A stretch of DNA of 64,000 nucleotides from positions 62,001-126,000 of the forward strand of contig JAMZAV010001737.1 in assembly GCA_024449915.1 (NCBI GenBank), in the 5' to 3' direction. Both the position numbers and the translations under genes were made by a program. Below the pieces are notes generated by a model. It saw only the letters and a list, made by a program, of their open reading frames with translations. It did no database searches and had not been told where the DNA came from. This stretch comes from Sweltsa coloradensis (taxonomy: Eukaryota > Arthropoda > Insecta > Plecoptera > Chloroperlidae). Position 1 is the stretch's first letter. Each line of letters opens with the position of its first letter. This document shows positions 34,531 to 44,283 of the stretch, in pieces.

Positions 34531-35638
34531 TGTCATGTAAACAGGGTGGTTTACCCTTGTAACTAGCAATGTCATGATGATGGTTTGGTTCGTCGAGTGT
34601 TATGGTTTCATTTTGACGCAATCACTGTAAACAGCGAGTGTTTTGGTTGCATTCAGAGGAATGTGACGATTTAGTAAGCATTCGCCTAAATCTAAACAGC
34701 TGTGTTATTGTTGATTGTTGGGAAGAATGCGTGCGTAGCGTAACATGTTTTACTGGAATCGGTATCGAGGTCAGAGGGGAAAGAGTCCCCTCTCTTCAAC
34801 TCGGGGACGATGGGGGGAGGTAGGAGAAGACACGTGTGACCGTTTGGACATGGGAGGATCGAGGGGAGGTCGAGAGAGGGGATGGTGACAACGGACTCGG
34901 GGAGAGTGGCCGAAGTCAGGGGTTCGAGGCTTGGTGGTGACCAAAGGGCGAGGTGATCGGGGAGTGGTGCTCCGACCTGCGACCAGACCAGGTGTTTGGT
35001 TCGGGAGTTGAAGACAGACCGGCGAGAGGGCTAGGTGCCTATCCGGGTGTCGAACCAAGAGAACACGTCTAGAAGACGCATGGGCTAGGTGCCCGGGATA
35101 AGCGACTACAGTGTTCATTGGAAGCGACAGGACTAGGTGTCCGGCTTCGGAAGCAAGGGCTTCAACCAGGAGTGCGAGACACAAGAAGGGGACCGAGGAC
35201 TTCCGCCCTACAAGAGGTGAAGAACGAAGAGCCAAACATCACCGGCTGCTGAGGGGTCTGTGACCGAGGAACGACACCATCTGTACCAGAGTCATAGAGG
35301 GAAAGAAAGCTAAGTTCATTTAACTATAGTAATGTCGGTAATGCTAAGGGATACGAACCCACGTTCAGCTGAGTACAGGGCATGAGCTCACCGATACCAG
35401 GCGAGAGTAGGCTGATCATTTATGTCTATTGCTAATACAGTGCACCCTTCTTTAGTTGATTTATGACTCTTATTACACGGTCACCACTGCCCTAAGAACT
35501 CCTCATTCCAGACTCTAGATTAGAGACGATCCCGGTCACAAGTATAATCGGTTGTCCCCTGGAGAACTACGCCCCACAATAACATCTACTCCGGCATTAG
35601 CATCCATGCTTAAGGGGTGACATCCGCTAAACTTGACA
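34531..35638 (+). repeat. LTR-X 3' LTR
   Basis: 1,108 bp, about 99% identical by eye to 11521-12624, with a 4-bp indel near 34687. Followed by the GTAT target copy. Confidence 0.92.
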
Positions 35639-37290
35639 GTATCGTCCGCAAATGTTCCAAACTTTAGTACGAGACACATTAGTCATGACTCATCTCGCGC
35701 TAATGTGGTCTCCTCTCCTTTTGCGTGCCCTCTCTGCAAGTCAACACACACTTTGTATCAGTGCGATGTTTTTCGAGGTCAAGCTGTCAATGAACGCTAT
35801 GACACCTTGCGACGATTGAAACGTTGTTTTAATTGCATTGTGCGCCCCGCACATGCGTTCTCAATGTTCGTCTAAAAGTTCGTGTTCTGTGTGCCATAGC
35901 AACAAGCACCATTCAATGCTTCACACGGACTCCACCCCCTCCTCTGTTGAGGAAGTGACTCACGCCTCAGGCCCGAGTCAGCAGCCGCCTCAAGCTCTCT
36001 CATGTCAAGTCCGGGCTTCGAATCCCACGCATCAAACTGTCCTATTGGGCACGATTCGCGCGCTCATCAGCGATGCTAATGGGATTTTGCAACCTTTCCG
36101 TGCGGTAATAGACTCTGGGTCACAGATCTCAGCCATCACTAACTCGCTTGTGCAAAGGTTAGGTTTGAAGATCCAACCTGCCATTTCACAACTCTCAGGT
36201 GTTGGATGCACATCCACTCGTGTCCTCGGGACTGTACGTTGTAGAGTCGCACCCCGTCGCTCTACTCAAACGTATATAGATGTCAATGCACACGTTCTCT
36301 CCTCTATTGCCGGCAATCTGCCAACGTCTTCGTTGTCTACGGACATCCTAGAACGTTATCGTGATCTTGATCTTGCGGACGATCGTTTCAATGTGCCTGG
36401 CGCTATTGATTTCCTCATCGGCGCAGATCTCTACTCAGACATTCTATGCAAGAATGGTGACTCAGTCCGTGGTAGTAGGCCAGCCGCACTCAATACGGTT
36501 TTCGGATGGGTGTTGCTAGGACCAGTCAACACTATCAAACCGTCCTCTGGCCCCTCATGTTCTTTCTTCACGGTCGCCAACCCTCCTTTGGATAGCACGC
36601 TCTGTCTTTTCTGCGAGTCTGAAGAAGTGTCTCGACCCACCTCATCAGACCCACTGGATATGCTCGCTGAAGAGCATTTTCTTCATACTCACTCTCGCGA
36701 CACCTCTGGTCGCTACTCGGTTTCTCTCCCCTTCAAGCCTGATTGTAAAATGCCAGGATTCAACCGTGACGTCGCGCTTAAGAACTTTCTCAGTCTAGAG
36801 CGTCGACTGAAATGTGACCCTCTGTACCAACTCAAGACTTTCGTCGCCGATCGGGCAGTCGAAATTCTCGTGAGCAACTCTCCCACCAGCTGGGCGCATG
36901 TGCGCTCTGAAGACAACCCAGCTGATTGTGCTTCGCGGGGGTTGCTCCCCTTAGAACTGTTAGGGCACCCTTTGTGGCTCAATGGGTCCCCGTTCATGCG
37001 TTCTCCCCCTTCCACGTGGCCCTCCGTGGTCACCTCGTTCGACCCCACCCACGACGTGCCCGAGCTCAAACCGTCCCCTACTGTCATGATCAGTCATGAC
37101 CCCGTCGTTGATCCCTTGCTTGTTAAGCTGCAAAGCTTTTCTACGCTCTTGAAAGCGAAGCGCGTGTTCGGCCATGTGGTGCTATTCTCAAGAATTCTTC
37201 TCGCCCGCCACGCACGCCTTCCGTTGCCCACTGGGCCGCTCCTTCCGTCTGAGCTTGATGACGCAATGAATTTGTTTGTGCGGCTCACTC
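35639..37290 (+). pseudogene. BEL1 gag C-terminus and protease, with reverse transcriptase deleted
   Basis: Reading resumes from the GTAT site with gag zinc knuckles (C-P-L-C-K-S-T-H-T-L-Y-Q-C, then RLKRCFNC). A one-base shift near 35850 leads into a long frame with C-S-V-C...HHSMLH, the protease IDSGSQISAI, FLIGADLY and GWVLLG. After LERRLKCDPLYQ, the last block before RT, the frame passes directly into LKTFVADRAVEI and NPADCASRG, which belong to the end of RNase H. About 1.4 kb, judged by the same interval in BEL2, is missing without loss of frame. Pre-integrase sequence follows. The frame shifts near 37290. Confidence 0.9.
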
Positions 37291-38412
37291 AGAAGCATTA
37301 CTTAGTGACGAGCTTAAACGTCTTGTCAACCAGACCGCTGTGTCTTCTCGACTCTCCACTCTCAAGCCGTTCATCGACCCCCGCGGGTTTCTCAGGGTGG
37401 GCGGCAGATTACACAACTCCTTGCTCCCTGAAGAAGCTTGTCACCCCCTCTTGCTCCCCAAAGAGGCGCATCTTTCCTCTCTCTTGTGTGATGATTATCA
37501 CAAAACCTCTTTACACTCTGGCCCCCGCACTGTGCAAGCCCTCACCAGCAACACTACTGGATTATGTCTCTGCGAGGTCTACTCCGACAACGTATTCGAC
37601 GTTGCTTAACTTGCTACAAGTTTTGCGCCAAACTTGTTCAGCCTATCATGGCTGATCTCCCCGCTTCTCGCGCTCAGCCCTCCCGCGCCTTTCTTCATGT
37701 TGGCACTGACTATGCAGGACCTTTTTCTGTGAAGACGAGTACACGCCGTAACGCCCCCGTCACCAAAGGATTCCTATGTCTTTTCATTTGCATGGCTACT
37801 AAGGCTGTCCATTTGGAGATGGTCTCCGATCTATCCACGGAAGCATTCCTGGCTTGTTTAGATCGCTTTCTTGCTTGTCGTGGCCTTCCGGCTCACATAT
37901 ATTCCGACTGTGGTCGTAATTACGTCGGTGCTGCCCGTACTCTCCGCGAGATTCATGCCTTCCTCGCTCTGTCCGAGATATCTATTTCTGATGCGCTCGC
38001 CCACCGTGCCGTTCAGTGGCATTTTAACCCTCCCTACGCCCCCAATTTCGGTGGCCTCTAGGAAGCTGGGGTTAAATCCGCAAAGTTACTGCTCTGTCGC
38101 CTGATCAAGGACACCCCTCACACCTTTGAAGAGTTTGCCACCCTCTTCGAGCGTATTGAAGCCGTGCTAAACAGTCGCCCCCTCTGTGCCACATCATTTG
38201 ACCCCGCCGAGGGCCCCGACTATCTTAGCCCCGTCCACCTGCAAATTGGCACCACTCTCTTAGCGCCTCCAGAACACGCTTTGCCCGCCGATGCGTCACC
38301 CCTCTCTCGCTGGCATCGTGTCCTTCAATTGCACCAAACGTTCTGGACTCGCTGGTCTACTGAGTCTTACTACTCAAATGCAAAGAGGAAAGTGGATTCG
38401 CGCGTGTCCTAA
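37290..38412 (+). pseudogene. BEL1 integrase
   Basis: After a frameshift, FLRVGGRLHNS and PLLLPKEAHL mark the N-terminal integrase region. A second shift near 37570 precedes an open stretch with GTDYAGPF (first Asp), KAVHLEMVSDLSTEAFLACLDRF and YSDCGRNYVGA (second Asp). The third catalytic region reads GGL-stop-EAGVKS: a TAG at 38059 replaces the usual tryptophan codon just before the catalytic Glu. Downstream, LNSRPLC, LSPVHLQIG and LSRWHRVLQLHQTFW complete the domain. The enzyme is therefore cut by two shifts and a stop. Confidence 0.88.
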
Positions 38413-38688
38413 TCTCAAGCTTGGCGACGTGATTTTCGTTTTGGAACCCTCTTGTACTCCTCTATCGTAACCCATCGGCCGAGTAGTACAACTGTGCCCC
38501 AGCAAGGACGGCACAGTTAGAGTGGTTTCTGTCCGTACTACTAAGGGAGTGTTTACCCGTCCGGTAAACAAATTGGTTACCCTCCCACCCCCTTAGTTTT
38601 TTCGTGTCGGACTTGTTTTTATATTTGTAGTTCATAGTTGTTCTCTGTTGTGTCTACTTAAAATGTATTCATTTTAGGTGGACGGTTA
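38413..38688 (+). other. BEL1 3' region before the LTR
   Basis: The end of the pol tail in other frames (a GxVVQLCPSKDGTVR-type block near 38480-38570), then T-rich sequence. A weak purine stretch, AGGTGGACGG, lies just before the LTR. Confidence 0.6.
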
Positions 38689-39312
38689 TGTTCGCGCCGA
38701 TTATTTTTTGTATTTTTCGTTCGCTTTGTTTAGTGCTATTTTCATTGTATTTTGTCTTTTCATCTTTTCATTTTGGTTTTGACTCCAGTCGTTTTGTCAT
38801 GTGATTTGGTCAGCCAATCACGTTCGTTTTATGCTTATCTTCCATTTGGATTCGCATATCGCTCATCCCTAGTTCAGTTCGCGACGGTCTGTCGTATCCG
38901 AAAGGTCGCTCTCTTGTTATCTAGTTCTCGCCCATACATGGGCATAACCACTTCTCTCGTACTCCCTGCACTGTTTTCTGAGTGCAGTTTTCGCCATTGC
39001 TGCGATATTAAGTTCTCTGAACAATTCTTCCGTTTCTCTTCTCTACTCTTCCAACTGGCCAGCTCTATTTACCCTTTCCTATTTTCCCACGACGTCTGTT
39101 TCACTGACGTCGCGACGCCACGTCACAAGAAAGTTCGCCAACATCTGAACCGCACGACGTCGTGGGCAGCCCGTCTCAGGAAGTATCTGCGCTTTCATGT
39201 AAGTTCTCTTGTGCATTTATTTCCTATATTTCTTCCTTGTTCTCTTTGCTCTATAAAAAACTAGTAATTACAGTCCACTTAAAATCTAGGTAAAGGCATC
39301 TCGGCCTAAACA
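38689..39312 (+). repeat. BEL1 3' LTR
   Basis: 624 bp, partner of 9419-10043 with few differences. CTGAC follows at 39313-39317. Confidence 0.93.
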
Positions 39313-40290
39313 CTGACCAAGGCAATTAATACATGCAAGGCTGCGGAGCTATCAAAGGCACACATGAAAGAGTTCTCTGAAGAAGCCAGGTCTGTAAATT
39401 ATATTCCAAAAGACAGAAAACAGAGACATAATGTCGAACATAACCTCGATTCACCACGAGGTGCGCAAAACGCGATACGCGACGGGAAGTCGTCGAGGCA
39501 GGCAACAGGAAGGAGCTACGTGGTCGACACGCGCAGCAACAGGAGTCAACTGGAAAGGCGTGGTTTTCAAGAGCAAGAGGCCCCGCCCCACAACAAACAC
39601 TGTCCCTATTGCGGAAAAAATCATGCAGCAAGAAGATGTCCAGCTTATGGAAAACAATGTGATTTCTGCAAAAAGTGGAATCATTTTCAATCTCAATGCT
39701 ACAAAAAGAAGACGAACATTCACAATGTAGACCTAAATGAAAAAAGTGAAAGTTATAGTGATAGTGGTGATGCATGTAGTGATAATAATCAAAGTGAAAT
39801 CAATATCATAGGCCTAGTGAAGAAGACCAAAGACAATCAGGACTGGCATGAACGCATACAGGTATCAAACAAAACCATACAAATATATTCATTTAAACTA
39901 GATTCAGGCGCTCAGGCAAATGTAACCCCAGGAAATGAGTTTCTAAGAGTAAAAGGAAACCGAGACATGATTTCAGATTCTAAGACACGCTTATCAAGCT
40001 ATGGGGGCACTTGGCTACCAATTCTGGGCAGATGTTTTTTTAACTGTACTTACAAGCACAATGTGTCTAAAGTTCTTGAATTTCACATAGTAGCAAATTC
40101 AGGGGCAACATCACCAGCCATATTAGGTTTACAAGCATGCCAGGATTTAGGCCTCATAAAAAGAATTGATAACATAACAGAAACAAAAAAAAACATTCCA
40201 AGTGACCTAATAATTGAGTTCAAAGATGTTTTTAATGGTACAGGTTGTTTAAATACAGAACACAACATAACAATAGAGACCCTACAGTAA
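39313..40290 (+). pseudogene. Gypsy-A gag C-terminus and protease
   Basis: The gag frame interrupted at 9418 resumes here (CTGAC target copy, then a block of small helical gag residues). Two zinc knuckles follow: C-P-Y-C-G-K-N-H-A-A-R-R-C and C-D-F-C-K-K-W-N-H-F-Q-S-Q-C. After an acidic linker comes the aspartic protease with FKLDSGAQANV and AILGLQACQDLGLI. The frame ends at 40290, where RT continues in another frame from 40245. Gag and protease appear to form a single frame, as in many small Gypsy elements. Confidence 0.87.
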
Positions 40291-41141
40291 AGCCAGTAAT
40301 ACACGCAGCTAGAAAAGTTCCTTTTGGACTTCGTGAACCATTAAAAAAAGAGTTAATTAAGCTAGAGAAACAAGGCATAATAGATAAGGTTGATGAACCA
40401 ACAGAGTGGGTAAACCCATTAGTAATTATAAAAAAAACAATGGTGCAATTAGGATTTGTCTTGACCCAGTTCAGCTAAATTCAGCCATTAAAAGAGAACA
40501 CTACCAACTACCCACTGTAGAGGAGATTGCGAGCCAGTTAACAGGGGCAACAGTTTTTAGCACTTTAGATGCAAATCAAGGATTTTGGCAGGTCCCCTTA
40601 ACTGCAGAAAGTCAGAAACTATGCACTTTTAGTACTCCTTTTGGTAGGCATAAATTTAGGAGGCTCCCCTACGGCATCAAAAGTGCTAGTGAGGTATTTA
40701 AAAAAAACATTCAAACAAAACTTGATTACATCGAAGGTGTAGACATATTCATTGATGATATACTTGTCTGGGGAGAAACAGTTGAGGAGCACGATAAACG
40801 CCTCCACAAGGTCTTACAAAGAGCCAGGAAAGAAACATAACATTTAACAGGGATAAATGGAAAATAAGGATCCCTGAACTGAAATACACAGGTCACATCA
40901 TTTCAAAGGATGGTCTTAAACCAGATCCTGATAAGGTAACAGCTATAAAGAACTACAGAACCCCAAATAACAAAAAGGACCTTGAAAGATTCCTAGGAAT
41001 GGTCAACTTTGTTGCAAAGTTCATACCAAACATGTCCTCAATAACAGCCCCACTTAGGGAAATGATGAAAAATGAGGTAGAATGGTCATGGCAGCATGAA
41101 CAAGAAAGAGCTTTTAAGAAAATAAAAGGTATTATCAGCAG
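40245..41141 (+). pseudogene. Gypsy-A reverse transcriptase
   Basis: Three overlapping frames joined by single-base shifts (near 40430 and 40835) cover the RT. Blocks are VPFGLREPLKKEL, EWVNPLVI, IRICLDPVQLN, FSTLDANQGFWQVPL, FGRHKFRRLPYGI, and the catalytic FIDDILVWG (an F-I-D-D variant of Y-x-D-D). Then come YTGHIISKDGL, FLGMVNFVAKFIP and the linker up to IKGIISS. The gene is interrupted at 41141 and resumes with RNase H at 43713. Confidence 0.88.
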
Positions 41142-41585
41142 TACACACCAGGCGGGAATTTTGAAACAACACAACATGCAGACTCAGGTTTCCTTCACTT
41201 AAGGAATTATGCGATTTCCTTGACAAGAGGTCACAGACATTCGAGCTTACTCAGTCCAAGTCTGACAATTCTCAAACTAAAATAAACAAGTCTACTAAAG
41301 ATACTTACCAGTCTAAGCATACGTATGTTTCCACAAAGACCAATAAGTGTTTGCATTGTAACAATGACCATTATTTGTACAATTGTAAATCATTTCGTAA
41401 TCTGCCATTGTCTGACAGGTGGCATGTAATCAAATCTAAAAATGCTTGTGCAAATTGTTTTGCTACCAATCATCAAGCCAATGCATGCAAAGCTCGTAGC
41501 TACTGCAAGTGTGGTTCTATGCACAGCACGTTACTTCACGATTCTACAGATAAGTCTACTCATCAAGGTCCCTCTTCACAATATC
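41142..41585 (+). pseudogene. BEL/Pao gag fragment at the 5' end of the chimera
   Basis: Begins with a TRREF-type block and, after a stop near 41162, FPSLKELCDFLDKR, which aligns with the TRKEWE...FPSLDSFIAFLEHR part of BEL2 gag. The knuckles follow: CLHCNNDHYLYNC, then NACANCFATNHQANAC, then C-K-C-G-S-M-H-S-T-LLH. Spacing matches BEL2, but the sequence is clearly different, so the source is another BEL lineage. Near 41585 it passes into the LINE RT without a stop. Confidence 0.87.
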
Positions 41586-43206
41586 ACCCAAAAAGGTTCC
41601 CTAGCCCAGTTCAAACCATTTTTCTGCAGCCAACCACTCCCAGTGAAGTGGCAAATATATTGAAAAAACTAAGCACAAGACACTCAGCTGGGCTGGATGA
41701 AATTCCAGGATCACTCTTGGCAAAATGCTCCCACTTTTTATCTCTTCCCCTATCTTACATTATTAATGAGTCTATTTCATCAGGTATCTTTCCCTCTGAT
41801 CTTAAAATAGCAAAGGTAATACCAATCTATAAGAAAAAAGGGAAAAAATCTGACAAAAACAACTACCGCCCCATCTCAATCTTATCGTCTTTTTCTAAAG
41901 TTTATGAATACATCATGCATGACCGCCTTATGGCACATCTCAATCATCACAACGTTCTTTCACCAAGTCAACATGGTTTCCTTAAACATAGATCAACAAC
42001 TTCCGCTCTTTTCAGTTTCCTCTCACATGTAATACATTCGCCCTTGATAAAGGAGAACAGGCAGTTAGCATATTTTATGATATAAGCAAGGCCTTTGATT
42101 CAATTGATCACAGGACGTTTCTGTCAAAAATGGAGTACTATGGGATCAGAGGTATTGCTCAAAGTTGGCTTTCATCATACCTATCTGGACGCTCACAAGT
42201 AGTGGCTATCCGCACTGTTGACAATAATTTAACAGAAACAGTTCTCTCAGATCCTCAAAAATTAGTTAAAGGAGTCCCTCAAGGCTCGATATTAGGTCCC
42301 TTAGCTTTCCTCCTTCATGTTAATGACCTGCAGCTACACCTAACCGGTGGACTTCTTATACAGTATACAGATGACTTCAGTCATCTGCTAACTGCCCCCA
42401 AACACAATATATCTAGCTTTCCAATGATATTAAATCAAAAGGCTGTGCAAATGTCTCAGTACTGCCAGCAAAACATTCTTTCATTATCTCTTCCCAAAAC
42501 AGTATACATGAATTTTCATACTCCCCAAAATATACCCCTGTCAAGCCCTCTAATCCAAATTGGGAGTAACCACATTATTCGCTCATATTCATTTAAACTT
42601 TTAGGATTAATCCTAACAGAGACTTTGGATTGGTCGGGTCAAACAAACATTGTTTCATCTAAAATTGTTAGTGGGTGCTTTATACTCAGGAAACTTAAAA
42701 CTATAGTCCAACCTCATATTTTGATTATTACATACTTTGCATTTATCCACTCCCACCTTTCGTATGGTGCACTTTTCTGGGGTGCATCACCTCATGCAAA
42801 AAGAGTCTTCATCCTCCAGAAAAGAGCAATCAGGATAATAGCGGGAGCTTCTAGAAAGCGATCTTGTCGGGAACTCTTTCGACAATTAGAAATCCCAACA
42901 CTAGCATGTGTTCTGATTCAGTCAGCATCTCTTTTTGTTCGCCTTAATACCCACATCTTCCAGCAAAACACAACTGTTCATGATCACTTTACACGTTCCA
43001 GCAATTTAGTTCACATTTCCTCTCATAATCTTTCCCTTTTCTCTAAAGGTCCATACTACTTAGCATCAATTATTTATAATAACCTTCCGAATAAAATTCG
43101 CTTATGCCCATCTGACAATTCTTTCAAATCTAATCTTAAGTCCTTCCTGCTTAAAAACAGTTATTACTCACTTCATGAGTTTCTATCTGACGGCTCTCCC
43201 AAATAA
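41586..43206 (+). pseudogene. Non-LTR reverse transcriptase in the chimera
   Basis: Starts abruptly in the region just before RT (PTTPSEVANILKKL, SAGLDEIPGSLL). It continues with LKIAKVIPIYKKKGK, NYRPISILSSFSKVYE and QHGFLKHRSTTSAL. One base is lost near 42075, so motif A (DISKAFDSIDH) is in the next frame. That frame is open to 43206 and contains GVPQGSILGPLAF, catalytic YTDDFSHL (Thr where Ala is usual), and the C-terminal LSYGALFWGASPHAKRVF...LQKRAIRII block. It belongs to the Jockey/CR1 group of LINEs, clade not resolved. It differs from the Jockey-type LINE at 13.9-15.7 kb. Confidence 0.9.
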
Positions 43207-43386
43207 ATTACCTTGTTGATTGTCATTAATATCAATATTTACAATGTAGTAATTATAATTGTGTGCATCATTGTAAATGTAATTGCATTTTTTTATGTTT
43301 CATATTGTATTATTACATTTATTTATGTATTATCTATAACATTTGTTAACCTTAATTTTATTATCGCCTTATTCATTTCACTCCAC

Positions 43387-43390
<4 letters not shown>

Positions 43391-43436
<46 letters not shown>
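43391..43436 (+). repeat. (CT)n microsatellite
   Basis: About 23 uninterrupted CT units immediately before the 28S-like sequence. A shorter CT run lies on its other side (43626-43637). Confidence 0.95.
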
Positions 43437-43439
<3 letters not shown>

Positions 43440-43440
43440 C

Positions 43441-43625
43441 CACTCTTGGGGCGCGCGCTAACCCCGTCCGGCGACGATCTAACCGGATACTCTTCCGACC
43501 CGTCTTGAAACACGGACCAAGGAGTCTAACATGTACGCGAGTCATTGGGACCGCACTAAACCTAAAGGCGAAATGAAAGTAAAGGTCGCGGCGCGAGCCC
43601 GGCCCACAGAGGGGAGACGGCCGCG
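43441..43625 (+). rRNA. 28S rRNA fragment (not functional)
   Basis: The stretch from CCGACCCGTCTTGAAACACG (near 43496) through ACCAAGGAGTCTAAC, CGCGAGTCATTGGG and CTAAACCTAAAGGCGAAATG is the highly conserved block in the 5' half of eukaryotic 28S rRNA near the D2/D3 region, in sense orientation. The conserved core covers about 43494-43590. Flanking GC-rich sequence on both sides may be the adjacent variable regions. It is only a fragment inside a retrotransposed chimera, so it is a retrocopy and not an rDNA unit. Confidence 0.88.
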
Positions 43626-43684
43626 CTCTCTCTCTCTAGAGAATAGGTGAAAGTGTTATACTTTTACTCTGTATTAGTCAAATG

Positions 43685-43716
43685 AATAAAATTACTTACT
43701 TACTTACTTACTAAAC
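43685..43716 (+). repeat. (TTAC)n retrotransposon tail
   Basis: AATAAAATTACTTACTTACT marks the 3' end of the chimeric insertion, directly abutting Gypsy-A coding sequence. Confidence 0.85.
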
Positions 43717-44283
43717 CCATACTTCAGTACTATGACATAAACAAACCAGTGACACTCTCAGTAGATGCCTCACAAGAAGGCCTGGGAGCAGTCCTACTAC
43801 AAGATGATAAACCTGTGGCATATGCCTCCAAGTCAAGAACACAAACACAAAGGGGATATGCACAGATTGAGAGAGAATGCCTTGCGATAGTGTATGGGTG
43901 TGAGAGATTTCACCAGTACATATATGGTATATCAGTCAAGGTCGAAAGTGACCATAAGCCACTAGAGTCAATATTTAAAAAATCGTTGTCATCATGCCAA
44001 CACAGGCTCCAGAGAATGCGTATCAGGCTTCAACAATATGATCTGCATGTTACCTACAAAAGAAGGAAAGGAGCTGTTTGTGGCTGACGCACTCTCAAGA
44101 GCAAGCCATGATGACAGTGATTTTCAGTTGACTGAAACTGAAATAAATTGTCATGTAAATCTATTAATAGATAACCTTCCCATCAGTAATGAACGAATGC
44201 TGTCATTCACTGAGGAAACTAACAAAGACAACGAAATGCAGGATCTCATACAAATAATACAAATGGGTTGGCCAGAAAATTAA
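43713..44283 (+). pseudogene. Gypsy-A RNase H
   Basis: Resumes the Gypsy-A pol after the chimera: a KPILQYYD-type block, then LSVDASQEGLGAVLLQ, PVAYASKSRT, QIERECLAIVYGCERFHQYIYG, ESDHKPLESIF and LQRMRIRLQQYD. A one-base shift near 44070 moves to the frame with ELFVADALSRA. The domain removes RNA from the RNA-DNA hybrid. The frame stops at 44281 just before the integrase. Confidence 0.88.

Larger units (their letters stand above)
11521..35638 (+). mobile_element. LTR-X: 24-kb LTR element with no recognisable genes of its own
   Basis: Two ~1.1-kb LTRs (11521-12624, 34531-35638) begin TGTCATGTAAACAGG and end AAACTTGACA. A 4-bp GTAT duplication flanks them (11517-11520, 35639-35642). TGGTGGAGGCGCC follows the 5' LTR, and a TGGGGGCGCGAGA purine tract precedes the 3' LTR, so both priming signals are present. 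The native internal sequence (12642-13620 and 30180-34530) has no gag or pol similarity. The 16-kb middle is a minus-strand LINE with further insertions. It is a non-autonomous LTR retrotransposon; its enzymes would have to come from another element. LTRs differ at roughly 11 of 1,104 sites. Confidence 0.9.
9419..39312 (+). mobile_element. BEL1: BEL/Pao element inserted in Gypsy-A gag
   Basis: LTRs at 9419-10043 and 38689-39312 begin TGTTCGCGCC and end CTAAACA. A 5-bp CTGAC duplication flanks the element (9414-9418, 39313-39317). Its own coding sequence is gag (10563-11520 and 35639-35876), protease, and integrase (37290-38412). The whole reverse transcriptase and most of RNase H are missing through an internal deletion near 36830. 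LTR-X interrupts gag. The LTRs differ by roughly 1% plus a few small indels, so the insertion is young compared with Gypsy-A. Confidence 0.93.
41142..43716 (+). mobile_element. Chimeric retrocopy: BEL gag + LINE RT + 28S rRNA tail
   Basis: 2.6 kb inserted in the Gypsy-A RT/RNase H boundary. Joining ...AGCAGTAC to TAAACCC on the right keeps the Gypsy-A frame, with at most a 3-bp target overlap. From left to right it has a BEL/Pao gag fragment, an in-frame LINE RT without endonuclease, a LINE-like 3' tract, (CT)n, a 28S rRNA piece, a short (CT)n, and a tail with AATAAA and (TTAC)n. The microsatellite tail and 5' truncation are typical of LINE-mediated insertion. The composite is best explained by template switching during copying. 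Confidence 0.8.
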
